A stretch of 64,000 bases of DNA from Mycolicibacterium litorale. Its GTDB lineage: Bacteria > Actinomycetota > Actinomycetes > Mycobacteriales > Mycobacteriaceae. Shown in pieces: positions 22,206 to 31,222 of this stretch. The DNA is taken from positions 4,030,001 to 4,094,000 of the forward strand of contig NZ_AP023287.1 in NCBI RefSeq assembly GCF_014218295.1, given 5' to 3'. Within the stretch, counting starts at the first letter, position 1. Each line of letters starts with the position of its first letter. The notes under the pieces were generated by a model. That model did no database searches. It was not told the origin of the DNA and saw nothing but the letters and a program-made list of their open reading frames with translations. A program made the position numbers and the translations under genes.

Positions 22206-23077
22206 GCCAGTCCCCTCACCGTGCGCGTCGGCGGACGCACGCCTTGGATCGACGCGACCATCTCCAGTACGCGCCGAGTAGGTCCGACCTCGTGCACCCG
22301 GAACATCGCCGCACCGGCCTGGGCGGCCAGCGCGGTGGCTGCGAGGGTGCCCTCGAGGCGTTCGGTCAAACCCACACCCAGAGTCTCCCCGACGAAATCT
22401 TTGTTGCTCAGCGCCATCAGGACCGGCCATCCAGTTTTTACAAGCTCTTCCACATGCCGCAACAAACTAAGACCGTGATAAGTGTTCTTGCCGAAATCGT
22501 GCGTCGGGTCGATGAGGATCCGGTCCGGCGACACCCCGGCCGCGACGGCCCGGCGGGCGGCCGCGCTCACCTCGGCGATGACGTCGTCGACCACACCGCG
22601 TTCGGTGGTGCCGTAGTGGACCCGGAACGGACGGGTGCGCGGCACCGCTCCCCCGGTGTGTGAGCAGACCAGGCCGGCGTTGAACTCCGCCGCGACCGCG
22701 GGCAGTTCCGGGTCGACGCCGCCCCAGGTGTCGTTGATCAGGTCGGCGCCGGCCGCACAGGCCTGTTTGGCGACCGCGGCCCGCCAGGTGTCGACACTGA
22801 TCACGACGTCGGGGAAGGTGGCGCGCAACCACTCGATGAACGGCACGACGCGCGCGATCTCCTCGTCGGCGTCCACGGTCTGGCCGGGTCCGGCCTTCAC
22901 CCCGCCCACGTCGACGACGTCGGCGCCGTCCTCGACGACCCGGTGCGCCGCCGCTTTGGCGGCGTCGTCGCTGAAGTGGGCACCGCGGTCGTAGAACGAG
23001 TCCGGCGTCCGGTTGACGATCGCCATGATCAGCGCACGGTCACCGGCCACCCGGCGTCCGCAGAAGGTCGACTCCAC
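22202..23077 (-). CDS. folP2: FolP2, dihydropteroate synthase homolog
   Basis: TIM-barrel pterin-binding family protein of 291 residues: IMAIVNRTPDSFYDRGAHFS (first DHPS motif), VEDGADVVDVGGVKAGPG and ISVDTWRAAVAKQACAAGAD. The M. leprae FolP2 was reported to lack DHPS activity, and the constant pairing with gpgS suggests a role near methylglucose lipopolysaccharide synthesis (inference). It is translationally coupled to gpgS. Confidence 0.9.
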   Translation of the reverse strand: MESTFCGRRVAGDRALIMAIVNRTPDSFYDRGAHFSDDAAKAAAHRVVEDGADVVDVGGVKAGPGQTVDADEEIARVVPFIEWLRATFPDVVISVDTWRAAVAKQACAAGADLINDTWGGVDPELPAVAAEFNAGLVCSHTGGAVPRTRPFRVHYGTTERGVVDDVIAEVSAAARRAVAAGVSPDRILIDPTHDFGKNTYHGLSLLRHVEELVKTGWPVLMALSNKDFVGETLGVGLTERLEGTLAATALAAQAGAAMFRVHEVGPTRRVLEMVASIQGVRPPTRTVRGLA

Positions 23078-23105
23078 GCCTCCAGGCTACGGACGGGTCA
23101 CCTCG

Positions 23106-24884
23106 TCACTTCGGGCGTTTGCCCGCCTTGACCTCGTCGGCGTAGTCCTCGTAGTACTCGACGTAACCCTCGTCGCGGCCCTTGAGCACATACAGCGGAT
23201 CGTCGATGTGGCTGCCGTGGCCCTCCTTGCGGAGATCGACCTTGAGGCTCTTGAACGTCGAGGTGTGCTCCAGTTCGCCGACGACGCGGACGAAAAGCGG
23301 CACCGCGTAGGAGGGCAGCCGGTCGTAGAGCGTCTGGGCCAGCGTCTTACCGTCGAAGTCGCAGCCCTCGTTGAGCTTGATCGCCGCCATGCCCGCGCGG
23401 CCGCCGGTGCCTTCCACCTCGACGCCGTAGACCGTGCACTCGTCGACGGTCGGGTCCATCGACAGCGCGGCCTCCACCTCGGTGGTGGCGACGTTCTCGC
23501 CCTTCCATCGGAAGGTGTCGCCGAGGCGGTCGACGAACGCGGCATGCCCGAAACCCTGGTAACGCATCAGGTCGCCGGTGTTGAACCACACGTCGCCCTC
23601 CTTGAAGGCGTCGCGCACCAGCTTCTTCTCGGTCTCCTTCTGATCGGTGTAACCGTCGAAGGGCTGGAAGTTGCTGACTTTGGACAGCAGCAGGCCGGGC
23701 TCACCGTTGCGGACCTTCTTGACCCGGCCCTTCTCGTCGCGGACGGGTTCGCCGGAGTCGCCGTCGTATTCGACGAACGCGACCGGGGTCGGGCAGATGC
23801 CGGTGGTCTTGTCGACGTTGAGCGCGTTGACGAAGGCGGTGTTGCCCTCGCTGGCGCTGTAGAACTCGCAGACCCGGTCGATGCCGAACCGGTTGGTGAA
23901 CTCGTCCCAGATCGCCGGGCGCAGACCGTTGCCGCAGATCACCCGGACCTTGTGCTTGCGGTCGGTGTCCTTCTTCGGCTGGTTGAGCAGGTACGTGCAG
24001 ATCTCGCCGATGTAGACGAACGCGGTGGCGTCGTAGCGGATGACGTCGTCCCAGAACCTCGACGCCGAGAACGACTTGCCGAGCGCGAGCGTCGCGCCGG
24101 AGTTCAGCACCGACGACAGCGCCACCGTCAGCGCGTTGTTGTGGTAGAGCGGCAGACAGCAGTACATGGTGTCGTTGCTGTTCAGGCGCACCCCGAGCCC
24201 GCCGAATCCGGCCAGTGCCCGCAGCCAGCGGTAGTGGGTCATCACACTGGCCTTCGGCATGCCGGTGGTGCCGGAGGTGAAGATGTAGAACGCCTTGTCC
24301 TTCGCCAGCACCGCTGCGGCCGATGCCGGGTTGCCGGTCGGAGCGGTCTCGGCGAGCCGCTCGAACTCGTCGATCGTCAGCAGACCCTCGGTGTCGGCGC
24401 CGCACTCCTCGATGGGTTCGACGAAGTCGGGGTCGGCGATCACGACCTTCGCCGCCAGCAGGCCGAGACTGTGCTTGAGCACGTCGCCGCGCTGGTGGTA
24501 GTTGAGCATTCCGGAGATCGCGCCGCATTTGACGGCGGCCAGCATCAGCAGCACCGGTTCGGCGGAATTGCGCAGCATGATCGCCACGACGTCACCGTGG
24601 CCGACCCCGCGGGCGGCCAGCACCGCGGCGTAGCGGTTGACCGTCTCGTTGGCCTCCCGGTAGGAGATCTCGCGGTCCTCGAACCGCAGGAAGGTCTTGT
24701 CGGCGTACTTGGCGGCACGCTCCTGGAAGACCTTGCCGATCGAGGTCTTCGCCGACGGCCTCGCTCCGAAGCCGGTGACGACGCCGCCGATGATGGTCGG
24801 CACGTCCATCAGGAAACCCGGGAGCCTCGAGGCGATGTCCAGCAACCCGACGTTGCTCCGATTCCCCGACTTCTGGTCGCTCAT
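23106..24884 (-). CDS. fadD6: FadD6, long-chain acyl-CoA synthetase
   Basis: AMP-forming acyl-CoA synthetase/FATP family, 592 residues. The AMP-binding P-loop is AFYIFTSGTTGMPKASVMTH, with LYHNNALTVALSSVLNSGAT, FYSASEGN, YQGFGHAAFVDRLGDTFRWK (the hinge region) and a C-terminal domain ending VKAGKRPK. It activates long or very long fatty acids for lipid synthesis or degradation. The ATG at 24884 has GGAGGG upstream; the alternative TTG at 24893 only adds three residues. Confidence 0.92.
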   Translation of the reverse strand: MSDQKSGNRSNVGLLDIASRLPGFLMDVPTIIGGVVTGFGARPSAKTSIGKVFQERAAKYADKTFLRFEDREISYREANETVNRYAAVLAARGVGHGDVVAIMLRNSAEPVLLMLAAVKCGAISGMLNYHQRGDVLKHSLGLLAAKVVIADPDFVEPIEECGADTEGLLTIDEFERLAETAPTGNPASAAAVLAKDKAFYIFTSGTTGMPKASVMTHYRWLRALAGFGGLGVRLNSNDTMYCCLPLYHNNALTVALSSVLNSGATLALGKSFSASRFWDDVIRYDATAFVYIGEICTYLLNQPKKDTDRKHKVRVICGNGLRPAIWDEFTNRFGIDRVCEFYSASEGNTAFVNALNVDKTTGICPTPVAFVEYDGDSGEPVRDEKGRVKKVRNGEPGLLLSKVSNFQPFDGYTDQKETEKKLVRDAFKEGDVWFNTGDLMRYQGFGHAAFVDRLGDTFRWKGENVATTEVEAALSMDPTVDECTVYGVEVEGTGGRAGMAAIKLNEGCDFDGKTLAQTLYDRLPSYAVPLFVRVVGELEHTSTFKSLKVDLRKEGHGSHIDDPLYVLKGRDEGYVEYYEDYADEVKAGKRPK

Positions 24885-24937
24885 GCGGTGCAAACCCTCC
24901 GATCGTCGTGTGTGAGCAACACCCTAGCCACGCTCGA

Positions 24938-25498
24938 TCAGCGGCGAGGGGCGCATGCCGCCATCGCCTCCGCCACGTCGTCGACGACGATCAGCCGGTC
25001 GAGCGCGGCAGCGGCGACGTAACCGCTGTCGACCAGACTCCGCAACCACTCCAGCAGACCGTCGTAGTGACCGATCGGATCGAGCATCACCACCGGCTTG
25101 TCATGCATACCCAGGTAGGCCGCGGTCCAGGCTTCGAAGAACTCCTCGAGCGTGCCGATGCCGCCGGGTAGCGACAGGAACGCGTCGGCGCGGTCCTCCA
25201 TCACCTGTTTGCGTTCGCGCATCGTGTCGGTCACGACGAGTTCGTCGGCGTCGACGTCGGCCACCTCCCGGTGGACGAGCGCCTTCGGGATCACCCCGAC
25301 GGTCCGGCCGCCGCCGGCCCTGGCGGCGTGTGCGACGGCCCCCATCGCCGAGACGTTCCCGCCGCCGGACACCAGCGTCCAGCCGCGGGACGCGATGGCC
25401 TCGCCGACGGCGGCGGCCAGCTCGAGGAGCCGGGGATCGGTGGGGTTGGAGGCGCAGTACACACATACCGCCCACGGGCGGTCGGGCTGATCGGACAC
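24938..25498 (-). CDS. LOG-family phosphoribohydrolase (Rv1205-like)
   Basis: Lysine-decarboxylase-like LOG protein of 186 residues. LOG enzymes release free cytokinin bases from nucleotide forms; M. tuberculosis Rv1205 has been linked to cytokinin turnover. The nucleotide-binding motif is LVSGGGNVSAMGAVAHAARA and the catalytic one FLSLPGGIGTLEEFFEAWTA (PGGxGTxxE). The GTG at 25498 is chosen because TACCTT (25505-25510, reverse strand) ends six bases before it, a leaderless signature; the open frame extends upstream without support. Confidence 0.9.
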   Translation of the reverse strand: MSDQPDRPWAVCVYCASNPTDPRLLELAAAVGEAIASRGWTLVSGGGNVSAMGAVAHAARAGGGRTVGVIPKALVHREVADVDADELVVTDTMRERKQVMEDRADAFLSLPGGIGTLEEFFEAWTAAYLGMHDKPVVMLDPIGHYDGLLEWLRSLVDSGYVAAAALDRLIVVDDVAEAMAACAPRR

Positions 25499-25504
25499 AC
25501 GCAC

Positions 25505-25524
25505 AAGGTAGACGGTCCTAGAAT
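25505..25524. promoter_or_regulatory. Divergent leaderless -10 pair
   Basis: Reverse-strand TACCTT (25505-25510) ends six bases before GTG 25498; forward TAGAAT (25519-25524) ends six bases before GTG 25531. The two -10 hexamers are only eight bases apart, so the two promoters must share or exclude polymerase. Confidence 0.5.
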
Positions 25525-25530
25525 CCGGCG

Positions 25531-27639
25531 GTGTCTGTCGACTGGGTGGTGGCGCCGCACGGGCCGGCACTCGAGTCGATCGAGGCGGGTGTGCGCAGCC
25601 GCTCGGGCGCCGCGGTGATCGGCCCGGCCGGCGTGGGCAAGACCGCGCTGCTGCGGGCGGCCGCCGAGCGGCTCGGCCCGGCGGCGTCGGTGACCGGGAC
25701 CGCGTCGAACGCCGTCCTCCCACTGGGCGCCTTCGGGCATCTGGTCGACGTTCCGGACACCGGTAAGACGGCGGCGGTTCTGCGGGCCGCCCGTGAGGCG
25801 CTGCGCGACCGGCTGCTGGTCGTCGACGACGCGCACCTGCTCGACCCGCTGTCGGCGACGTTGCTGTACCAACTGGCGCTGACGGGCACGGCCCGGCTGG
25901 TCGTGTCGGTGGCCGCCGGGGTCCCCGTGCCCGCCCGGGTGGCGGCGCTGTGGGAGGACGATCTACTGGCTCGGATCGAACTGCACCCGCCCGGGCACGA
26001 CGACGCCCGGGTGGCGGCGCAGGTCGAATCCTTCATCGCCGATCTCGCGCCGGCGGCGCGGCACGCGTTGGAGTACCTGGCGGTGTGCGACCCGCTGCCG
26101 CTCGCGGATCTGACCGCGCTCGCCGGTCAGGCGTCGGTGACGGCGGCGACGGATGCCGGGGCGGTCACGGTCGACCAAGACCTGGCGCGCCCTGGCCATC
26201 CGTTGTTCGTCGACGCGGTGCGCGACCTGATGGGTGGGCCGGAGCTGCGCAGGCTGCGCAGCGAGGTGGTCGGACGCATGGCGGTAGCCCGCCCGGCCGG
26301 GGTGCTGCAGCGGCTGCGGGCGGTGGCGCTGGCCCTCGACAGCGACCACGACGTGCCCGCCGCCGAACTCACGGCGGCGGCCGAGGAGGCGCTGCGCCTG
26401 GGTGACCTGGTGCTCAGTGAACGGCTGGCCCGCGCGGCGTTGCAGGCGTCCGGCGACCTGCGGGCCCGGTTGGCGCTGGGTTACGCCCTCGGCTGGCAGG
26501 GCCGGGGCCGCGACGCCGACGAGGTGCTCGCCGGTGTGGACGACACCACGCTCGACGAAGCGGAGTTGATCGCGTGGGCGCTGCCGTGTGCGGCGAACCG
26601 GTTCTGGATGCTGTCCGAGCCCGAACGCGCGACCGCCTTCCTGCGCACCGTCCGGGGCCGGATCGTCAGCCCGTCCGCCGCGACGAGGATCGACGCCCTG
26701 TCCGCGACGTTCGCGATGAACGCCGGGACGCCGGGGCGGGCGGTGGAGATCGCCGCCGCGGTGTTGGACTCCGGGCACGCCGATGACACCGCGGTCGGGT
26801 GGGCGGCGGCGGCCGCGGCGCTCAGCTGCGCACGCATGGGCCGGTTCTTCGAGGTCGACGCCCTCGCGGAGCGGGCCGCCGCGGCGCACCACCCCGGACT
26901 GCTGCGGTTCACCAGCGGATTCGGGCAGACGACGGCGCTGATGATGTCGGGCGCCCTCGACCGCGCCCACGAACTCGCCCGCCGGCTCACCGAGTTCGCC
27001 GAACTGCAGCAGCCGGGCCGGGCGATCGGCGAGGTCTTGATCGCCGACGTGCTCATCGCCCGCGGTGACGTGGACGACGCCGTGACGCTGCTGCGCGACG
27101 CGGCGACGGCGCTGGCGCCGACGGGCTACTCGTGGGGTCCGCTGGCCTGGATGCTGTCGGCGCAGGCGCTGGGTCAGCAGGGACTGGCGGTGGAAGCCGG
27201 AAAGGCGTTGGCGCGCGCGGAGTCCCGGCACGGCCTCAAGTCCATGCTGTTCGCCCCGGAACTCGCGCTCGGCCGGGCGTGGACGATGTCGGCGCGCCGC
27301 GATACCCACGCGGCGGTCGCCGCGGCCCGCGACGCCGCTCGCACCGCCGAACGGGGCGGCCAGTTGGCGGTGGCGCTGCGAGCACTGCACACGGCGGCGC
27401 GGCTGGGCGATCCCCGGGCGGCCGACCACATGGCCCGCCTCGGGCTCGACGGCGAGTTCGGCCGGATCGCGCTGGCGCACGCCCGGGCGTTGACCGCATC
27501 CGACGCGGCCGGCCTCGACGAGGCGGCGGCCGCCTTCGCCGGGCTGGGATGGCAGGGCGCGGCGGCCGACGCGAGCCGTCAGGCCGAGGCGGTGCGCAGG
27601 CGGAAATTGCCGCCTCGGGGCCCGTCGGCCGGCCCTTAA
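25531..27639 (+). CDS. LuxR/LAL-type ATPase without a DNA-binding domain
   Basis: Protein of 702 residues. The N-terminus is an AAA/STAND-type ATPase with Walker A GPAGVGKT (residues 31-38) and Walker B LLVVDDAH (Asp99-Asp100). From about residue 270 onward it is an alpha-helical repeat region resembling TPRs (LALGYALGWQGRGRDADEVL, ALARAESRHGLKSMLFAPEL). LAL regulators of this form usually end in a LuxR helix-turn-helix; here the protein ends at RRKLPPRGPSAGP with none. It may act as a signalling scaffold or be a truncated regulator. The gene is 9 bp upstream of the EspC-like gene on the same strand. Confidence 0.75.
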   Translation: MSVDWVVAPHGPALESIEAGVRSRSGAAVIGPAGVGKTALLRAAAERLGPAASVTGTASNAVLPLGAFGHLVDVPDTGKTAAVLRAAREALRDRLLVVDDAHLLDPLSATLLYQLALTGTARLVVSVAAGVPVPARVAALWEDDLLARIELHPPGHDDARVAAQVESFIADLAPAARHALEYLAVCDPLPLADLTALAGQASVTAATDAGAVTVDQDLARPGHPLFVDAVRDLMGGPELRRLRSEVVGRMAVARPAGVLQRLRAVALALDSDHDVPAAELTAAAEEALRLGDLVLSERLARAALQASGDLRARLALGYALGWQGRGRDADEVLAGVDDTTLDEAELIAWALPCAANRFWMLSEPERATAFLRTVRGRIVSPSAATRIDALSATFAMNAGTPGRAVEIAAAVLDSGHADDTAVGWAAAAAALSCARMGRFFEVDALAERAAAAHHPGLLRFTSGFGQTTALMMSGALDRAHELARRLTEFAELQQPGRAIGEVLIADVLIARGDVDDAVTLLRDAATALAPTGYSWGPLAWMLSAQALGQQGLAVEAGKALARAESRHGLKSMLFAPELALGRAWTMSARRDTHAAVAAARDAARTAERGGQLAVALRALHTAARLGDPRAADHMARLGLDGEFGRIALAHARALTASDAAGLDEAAAAFAGLGWQGAAADASRQAEAVRRRKLPPRGPSAGP

Positions 27640-27642
27640 ACT
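27637..27642 (+). promoter_or_regulatory. -10 hexamer TAAACT, leaderless start
   Basis: TAAACT ends six bases before the ATG at 27649 and overlaps the stop codon of the preceding ATPase gene, so the EspC-like gene can be transcribed on its own. Confidence 0.45.
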
Positions 27643-27648
27643 GGGGCG

Positions 27649-28350
27649 ATGACCGGTGGGCCGTTGTTCGTGCAGACCGATGGTCTGCGCCAGTTCTCGC
27701 AGAAGCACGCCGAGATCGCCGCGGGGGTGTCCCAATTGCTCAGCGGCGCACCGACCGTCGCGGGTGTCGAGACGTCGCACGGTCAGATCGCGTTCGCGGT
27801 GCAGAACGCGCTGAGCAATCTACTCGGGGCACGCCAGGGCACCCTGCAGACGACCGCAAGGAGCGGCGACAAGATCGCCGAACTGCTCCAGAAGGCCGCC
27901 AGCGCCTACGACAAGGGTGACGAGCGCTCGGCGGGCAAACTCAAGTCCACGATGGAAGGCGCGTCCCCGGCCGCCGGCGCCTCGGCGGCTTCCGGCGCCT
28001 CGGGGGCTTCCGGTGGCTCGGGCGCCTCGGGGGCGACCGGGGCGATCGGACAGGTGCTCGGCCAACTGGGCCAGATGGGCCAGCAGGGCAGCGGTGCGGT
28101 CCAGGGCCTGACGCAGGGACTGCAGCAGGTACCTCAGCAGGTGATGCAGGGCGTTCAGCAGATCGTCGAGGCGGCCACGTCCGCCGCGGAGGGCTCGGCG
28201 GCGGAGGGCGGCGCAGGAGAGGCGGAGAGCGGCGCCGGACCCGGGATCGTTCCCGACGGCAGGCCCGGCGCCGATTCCGAGCGGGCGCCCGAACGCGTGA
28301 ACCCCGGCATCGTGCCGCCCGCCACCCCGACCAGGACGCAGCAGGTCTGA
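27649..28350 (+). CDS. EspC-like type VII secretion substrate
   Basis: Protein of 233 residues. The first 95 residues look like an ESX-associated helical hairpin of the EspC/DUF2580 type (FVQTDGLRQFSQKHAEIAAG ... AFAVQNALSNLLGARQG), followed by the type VII export motif YxxxD as YDKGD (residues 87-91). The rest is a low-complexity Ala/Ser/Gly linker, a Gln/Gly/Met segment (GQVLGQLGQMGQQGSGAVQG) and an acidic proline-rich tail. Small helical N-terminus plus YxxxD makes secretion likely; the partner system is not encoded here. Confidence 0.75.
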   Translation: MTGGPLFVQTDGLRQFSQKHAEIAAGVSQLLSGAPTVAGVETSHGQIAFAVQNALSNLLGARQGTLQTTARSGDKIAELLQKAASAYDKGDERSAGKLKSTMEGASPAAGASAASGASGASGGSGASGATGAIGQVLGQLGQMGQQGSGAVQGLTQGLQQVPQQVMQGVQQIVEAATSAAEGSAAEGGAGEAESGAGPGIVPDGRPGADSERAPERVNPGIVPPATPTRTQQV

Positions 28351-28354
28351 CCGG

Positions 28355-29974
28355 TCACCTCTCGGTCAGCACCCCGTCGGCAAGCCGCAGCCAGCGGTCA
28401 ACGCCGATCTCCTCCAGGAACCGGTCGTCGTGGCTCACCACGACGAAGGCGCCCTGATACGCGTTGAGCGCCGTCTCGAGCTGTCCGACGCTGACGAGGT
28501 CGAGGTTGTTCGTCGGTTCGTCGAGCAGCAGCAGCTGTGGTGCGGGCTCGCTGTAGAGCACACACGCCAGCGTCGCCCGCAGCCGCTCCCCGCCGGACAG
28601 CGCCGACACCGGCAGGTGGATCCGGTCACCACGAAACAGGAACTGCGCCAGGAGGTGTCGGCGTCGCGTGACGTTCATCTCGGGAGCGGACCTGGCGAGG
28701 TTCTCCGCCACCGACAGCTCCTCGTCGAGCAGGTCGAGGCGTTGCGACAGGTAGGCGATGCGCCCGTCGGCCCGCTGCACAGAACCCGCCTCCGGGTCCA
28801 TGGCACCCGCGATGATCCGCAGCAGGGTCGATTTGCCCGCACCGTTGGGACCGGTCAATGCGATGCGCTCCGGACCGCGGATGGACAACTCGATCCCGTT
28901 GCCTGCGAACAACTCTCGGCCGCCGCGGCGGAGGCGCAGCCCCTCACCGGCGAACAGGGTCCGGCCGGCGGGGACACCGGTCTGCGGCAGGTCGAGCACG
29001 ATGGCATCGTCGTCACGCAGCGAACGTTCGGCCTTGTCGACCCGCGCCCGCGCCTCTTCCAGCCGCTTGGCGTGCACGTCGTCGGCCTTACCCGCCGACT
29101 CCTGGGCCCTGCGCTTGCGGGCACCGGCGAGGATCTTCGGCAGACCGGCATCCGACAGGGTGCGTGCGGCGTTGCTCGACCGCCGCGCCGCCCGTTCCCT
29201 GGCCTCCTGCATCTGGCGCTTCTCGCGTTTGAGGTGCTGTTCAGCGGTGCGCAGATCGTTCTCGGCGGCGTGTTGCTCCTGCCGCACCGCCTCTTGGTAG
29301 GCGGTGAAATTCCCTCCGTAGAACACGATCTCGCCGCGGTACAGTTCGGCAATCCGGTCCATCTTGTCCAGCAGCACCCGGTCGTGACTGACCAGCAGCA
29401 GGGTGCCGGGGAAGTCGTCGAGGGCGGCGTAGAGCGAACGGCGGGCGTCGGCGTCGAGGTTGTTGGTCGGCTCGTCGAGCAGCAGGACGTCGGGCCGCTT
29501 CAGCAGCTGCGCGGCCAGGCCGAGTGAGACGACCTCTCCGCCGGACAGCGTGCCGAGGCGCCGGTCGAGGTCGACGCGCCCCAGCCCCAACCGGTCCAGT
29601 CCGGCGCGGGCCCGCTCCTCGATGTCCCAGTCGTCGCCGATGGCGGTGAACACCGCCTCACCGGCGTCGCCCGCGGCCAGCGCGTTGAGCGCGGCGATCA
29701 CCGGGGCCACGCCGAGCACGTCGGCGACGGTGAGATCGGCCGCCAGCGGCAGGGTCTGCGGAAGGTACCCGAGCGTCCCGGTGACGGTGACGGTGCCCGC
29801 CGACGGCGTCAGCTGTCCGGCGATCAGCCGCAGCAGAGTGGATTTTCCCGCGCCGTTGGGGGCGACCAAGCCGGTCCGGCCGGCGCCGAAGGAGGCGCTG
29901 AGGTCGGTGAAGACGACGGTGTCGTCGGGCCAGGCGAACGACAGTGAGGTACAGACGATCGAAGAATCAGACAT
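28355..29974 (-). CDS. ABC-F ribosome-associated ATPase
   Basis: Twin-ATPase protein of 539 residues without membrane segments. Two Walker A motifs (APNGAGKST near residue 40; GPNGAGKST near 355), two LSGGE signatures and two LLLDEPTNNLD Walker B motifs are present. They are joined by a charged inter-domain arm (about residues 225-310, QHAAENDLRTAEQHLKREKR) that reaches toward the peptidyl-transferase centre in ABC-F proteins. Members either protect ribosomes from antibiotics or help translation; which applies here is unknown. A short ORF and hairpin precede the gene. Confidence 0.9.
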   Translation of the reverse strand: MSDSSIVCTSLSFAWPDDTVVFTDLSASFGAGRTGLVAPNGAGKSTLLRLIAGQLTPSAGTVTVTGTLGYLPQTLPLAADLTVADVLGVAPVIAALNALAAGDAGEAVFTAIGDDWDIEERARAGLDRLGLGRVDLDRRLGTLSGGEVVSLGLAAQLLKRPDVLLLDEPTNNLDADARRSLYAALDDFPGTLLLVSHDRVLLDKMDRIAELYRGEIVFYGGNFTAYQEAVRQEQHAAENDLRTAEQHLKREKRQMQEARERAARRSSNAARTLSDAGLPKILAGARKRRAQESAGKADDVHAKRLEEARARVDKAERSLRDDDAIVLDLPQTGVPAGRTLFAGEGLRLRRGGRELFAGNGIELSIRGPERIALTGPNGAGKSTLLRIIAGAMDPEAGSVQRADGRIAYLSQRLDLLDEELSVAENLARSAPEMNVTRRRHLLAQFLFRGDRIHLPVSALSGGERLRATLACVLYSEPAPQLLLLDEPTNNLDLVSVGQLETALNAYQGAFVVVSHDDRFLEEIGVDRWLRLADGVLTER

Positions 29975-30038
29975 GGGGACCCCCAGGGTGGCTGCGGGCG
30001 CGTACGCACCGCAGAAGACGACAGATCAGGCGATCGGG

Positions 30039-30054
30039 CTCCGGTCACCCGGAG
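30039..30054 (-). promoter_or_regulatory. Hairpin upstream of the ABC-F gene
   Basis: On the minus strand CTCCGG-GTGA-CCGGAG forms a perfect 6-bp stem with a tetraloop. It contains the stop codon of the short ORF 30045-30074, an arrangement that would let ribosome position alter folding. No U-run follows, so termination is not proven. Confidence 0.35.
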
Positions 30055-30074
30055 ATGTCGTCGTCTCCCCACAT
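30045..30074 (-). CDS. Putative 9-residue leader peptide of the ABC-F gene
   Basis: ATG at 30074 opens a 9-codon frame (MWGDDDISG) ending in TGA inside the hairpin 30039-30054; a purine run GGAAGG precedes it. Several ABC-F resistance genes are controlled by ribosome stalling on a short upstream ORF, so this is a candidate attenuator peptide. Evidence is positional only. Confidence 0.35.
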   Translation of the reverse strand: MWGDDDISG

Positions 30075-30096
30075 GCCTTCCAGGGTAGGCAAACCG

Positions 30097-31197
30097 TCAA
30101 GCGGTTAAATACCGCCGCAGCACCTCGGTGGTGGCGGTGATCTGCCCGACCTCGACCCGCTCGTCGGCGCGGTGCGCGAGGTTCGGGTCCCCCGGGCCGT
30201 AGTTGACCGCGGGGATGCCGAGCGCGGCGAACCTGGCCACATCGGTCCAGCCGTACTTCGCGCGCACCTGCCCGCCGGCGGCCTCGACGAGTGCGGCGGC
30301 GGCCGGTCTGGTGAGGCCCGGCAGCGCTCCGGATGCGGCGTCGGTCTGCTCGATGCCGACGTCGAGTCCGTCGAAGACCTCCTGCACGTGGGCCAGGGCC
30401 TGCGCGACGGTGCGGTCCGGCGCGAACCGGAAGTTGACGGTGACCGACGCGGCGTCGGGGATCACGTTGCCCGCGATGCCGCCGTCGATGCGGACCGCCG
30501 AGAGCCCCTCGCGGTAGACGCAGCCGTCGATGTCGACGCTGCGCGCCTGATAGGCCGCCAGCCGGTCGAGCACGGGGGCGAGTCTGTGAATCGCGTTGTC
30601 GCCCAACCACGATCGCGCGGAGTGGGCGCGGGTTCCGGTGGCGCTCACCACGACCCGCAGCGTGCCCTGGCAGCCGGCCTCGATGAGACCGCCGGACGGT
30701 TCGCCGAGGATCGCGACGTCGGCCTGCAGCCACTCGGGCAGTTCGCGTTCGATGCGGCCGAGCCCGTTGGCGGACGCCTCGATCTCCTCGCAGTCGTACA
30801 TGACGAGCGTCAGGTCGTGTGCCGGCTGCTCGACGGTGGCGGCCAGATGCAGGAACACGGCGTCGCCGGATTTCATGTCGGAGGTGCCGCAGCCGTACAG
30901 CTCGTCGCCGTCGCGGCGGGACGGCACGTTGCCGGCGGCCGGGACGGTGTCGATGTGGCCGGCCAGCAGCACGCGCGACGGCAGGCCCCGGTCGGTGCGG
31001 GCCAGCACGGCGTCGCCGTTGCGGATGATCTCGAATCCCGCGGTCTGCTCGCGCAGCGCGGTCTCGATCTCGTCGGCGATGCGCTTCTCGTGACGCGATT
31101 CGCTGGGGATGTCGACCAGTGCCGCGGTCAGGTCGACGGGATCACCCCGCAAGTCGAGCGATGAGCCGCTTGCGCGAAGAGGATGTGGGGAGCCCAT
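30097..31197 (-). CDS. dapE: DapE, succinyl-diaminopimelate desuccinylase
   Basis: Zinc-dependent M20 amidohydrolase of the succinylase branch of lysine/meso-DAP synthesis. Metal and catalytic motifs are [14 protein letters not shown] (His, Asp), [13 protein letters not shown] (bridging Asp), [15 protein letters not shown] (general-base Glu pair) and [16 protein letters not shown] (distal His). From ATG 31197 the protein is 366 residues. The open frame runs upstream to 31446 but would read antisense through dapD. A reverse-strand -10 TACCGT (31205-31210) ends seven bases before the ATG, implying a leaderless transcript divergent from dapD. Confidence 0.95.
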   Translation of the reverse strand: MGSPHPLRASGSSLDLRGDPVDLTAALVDIPSESRHEKRIADEIETALREQTAGFEIIRNGDAVLARTDRGLPSRVLLAGHIDTVPAAGNVPSRRDGDELYGCGTSDMKSGDAVFLHLAATVEQPAHDLTLVMYDCEEIEASANGLGRIERELPEWLQADVAILGEPSGGLIEAGCQGTLRVVVSATGTRAHSARSWLGDNAIHRLAPVLDRLAAYQARSVDIDGCVYREGLSAVRIDGGIAGNVIPDAASVTVNFRFAPDRTVAQALAHVQEVFDGLDVGIEQTDAASGALPGLTRPAAAALVEAAGGQVRAKYGWTDVARFAALGIPAVNYGPGDPNLAHRADERVEVGQITATTEVLRRYLTA

Positions 31198-31204
31198 GAC
31201 GTCA

Positions 31205-31214
31205 ACGGTAATCT
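31205..31214. promoter_or_regulatory. Interlocked -10 elements of dapE and dapD
   Basis: Reverse-strand TACCGT (31205-31210) lies seven bases before the dapE ATG (31197). Forward TAATCT (31209-31214) lies eight bases before the dapD GTG (31223). The hexamers share two base pairs, so polymerase cannot open both promoters at once. Confidence 0.6.
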
Positions 31215-31222
31215 CTAGCCCC

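Noticed and set aside
23013..25022. 669-codon plus-strand open frame
   Set aside because: Entirely antisense to fadD6, which has the full acyl-CoA synthetase motif set.
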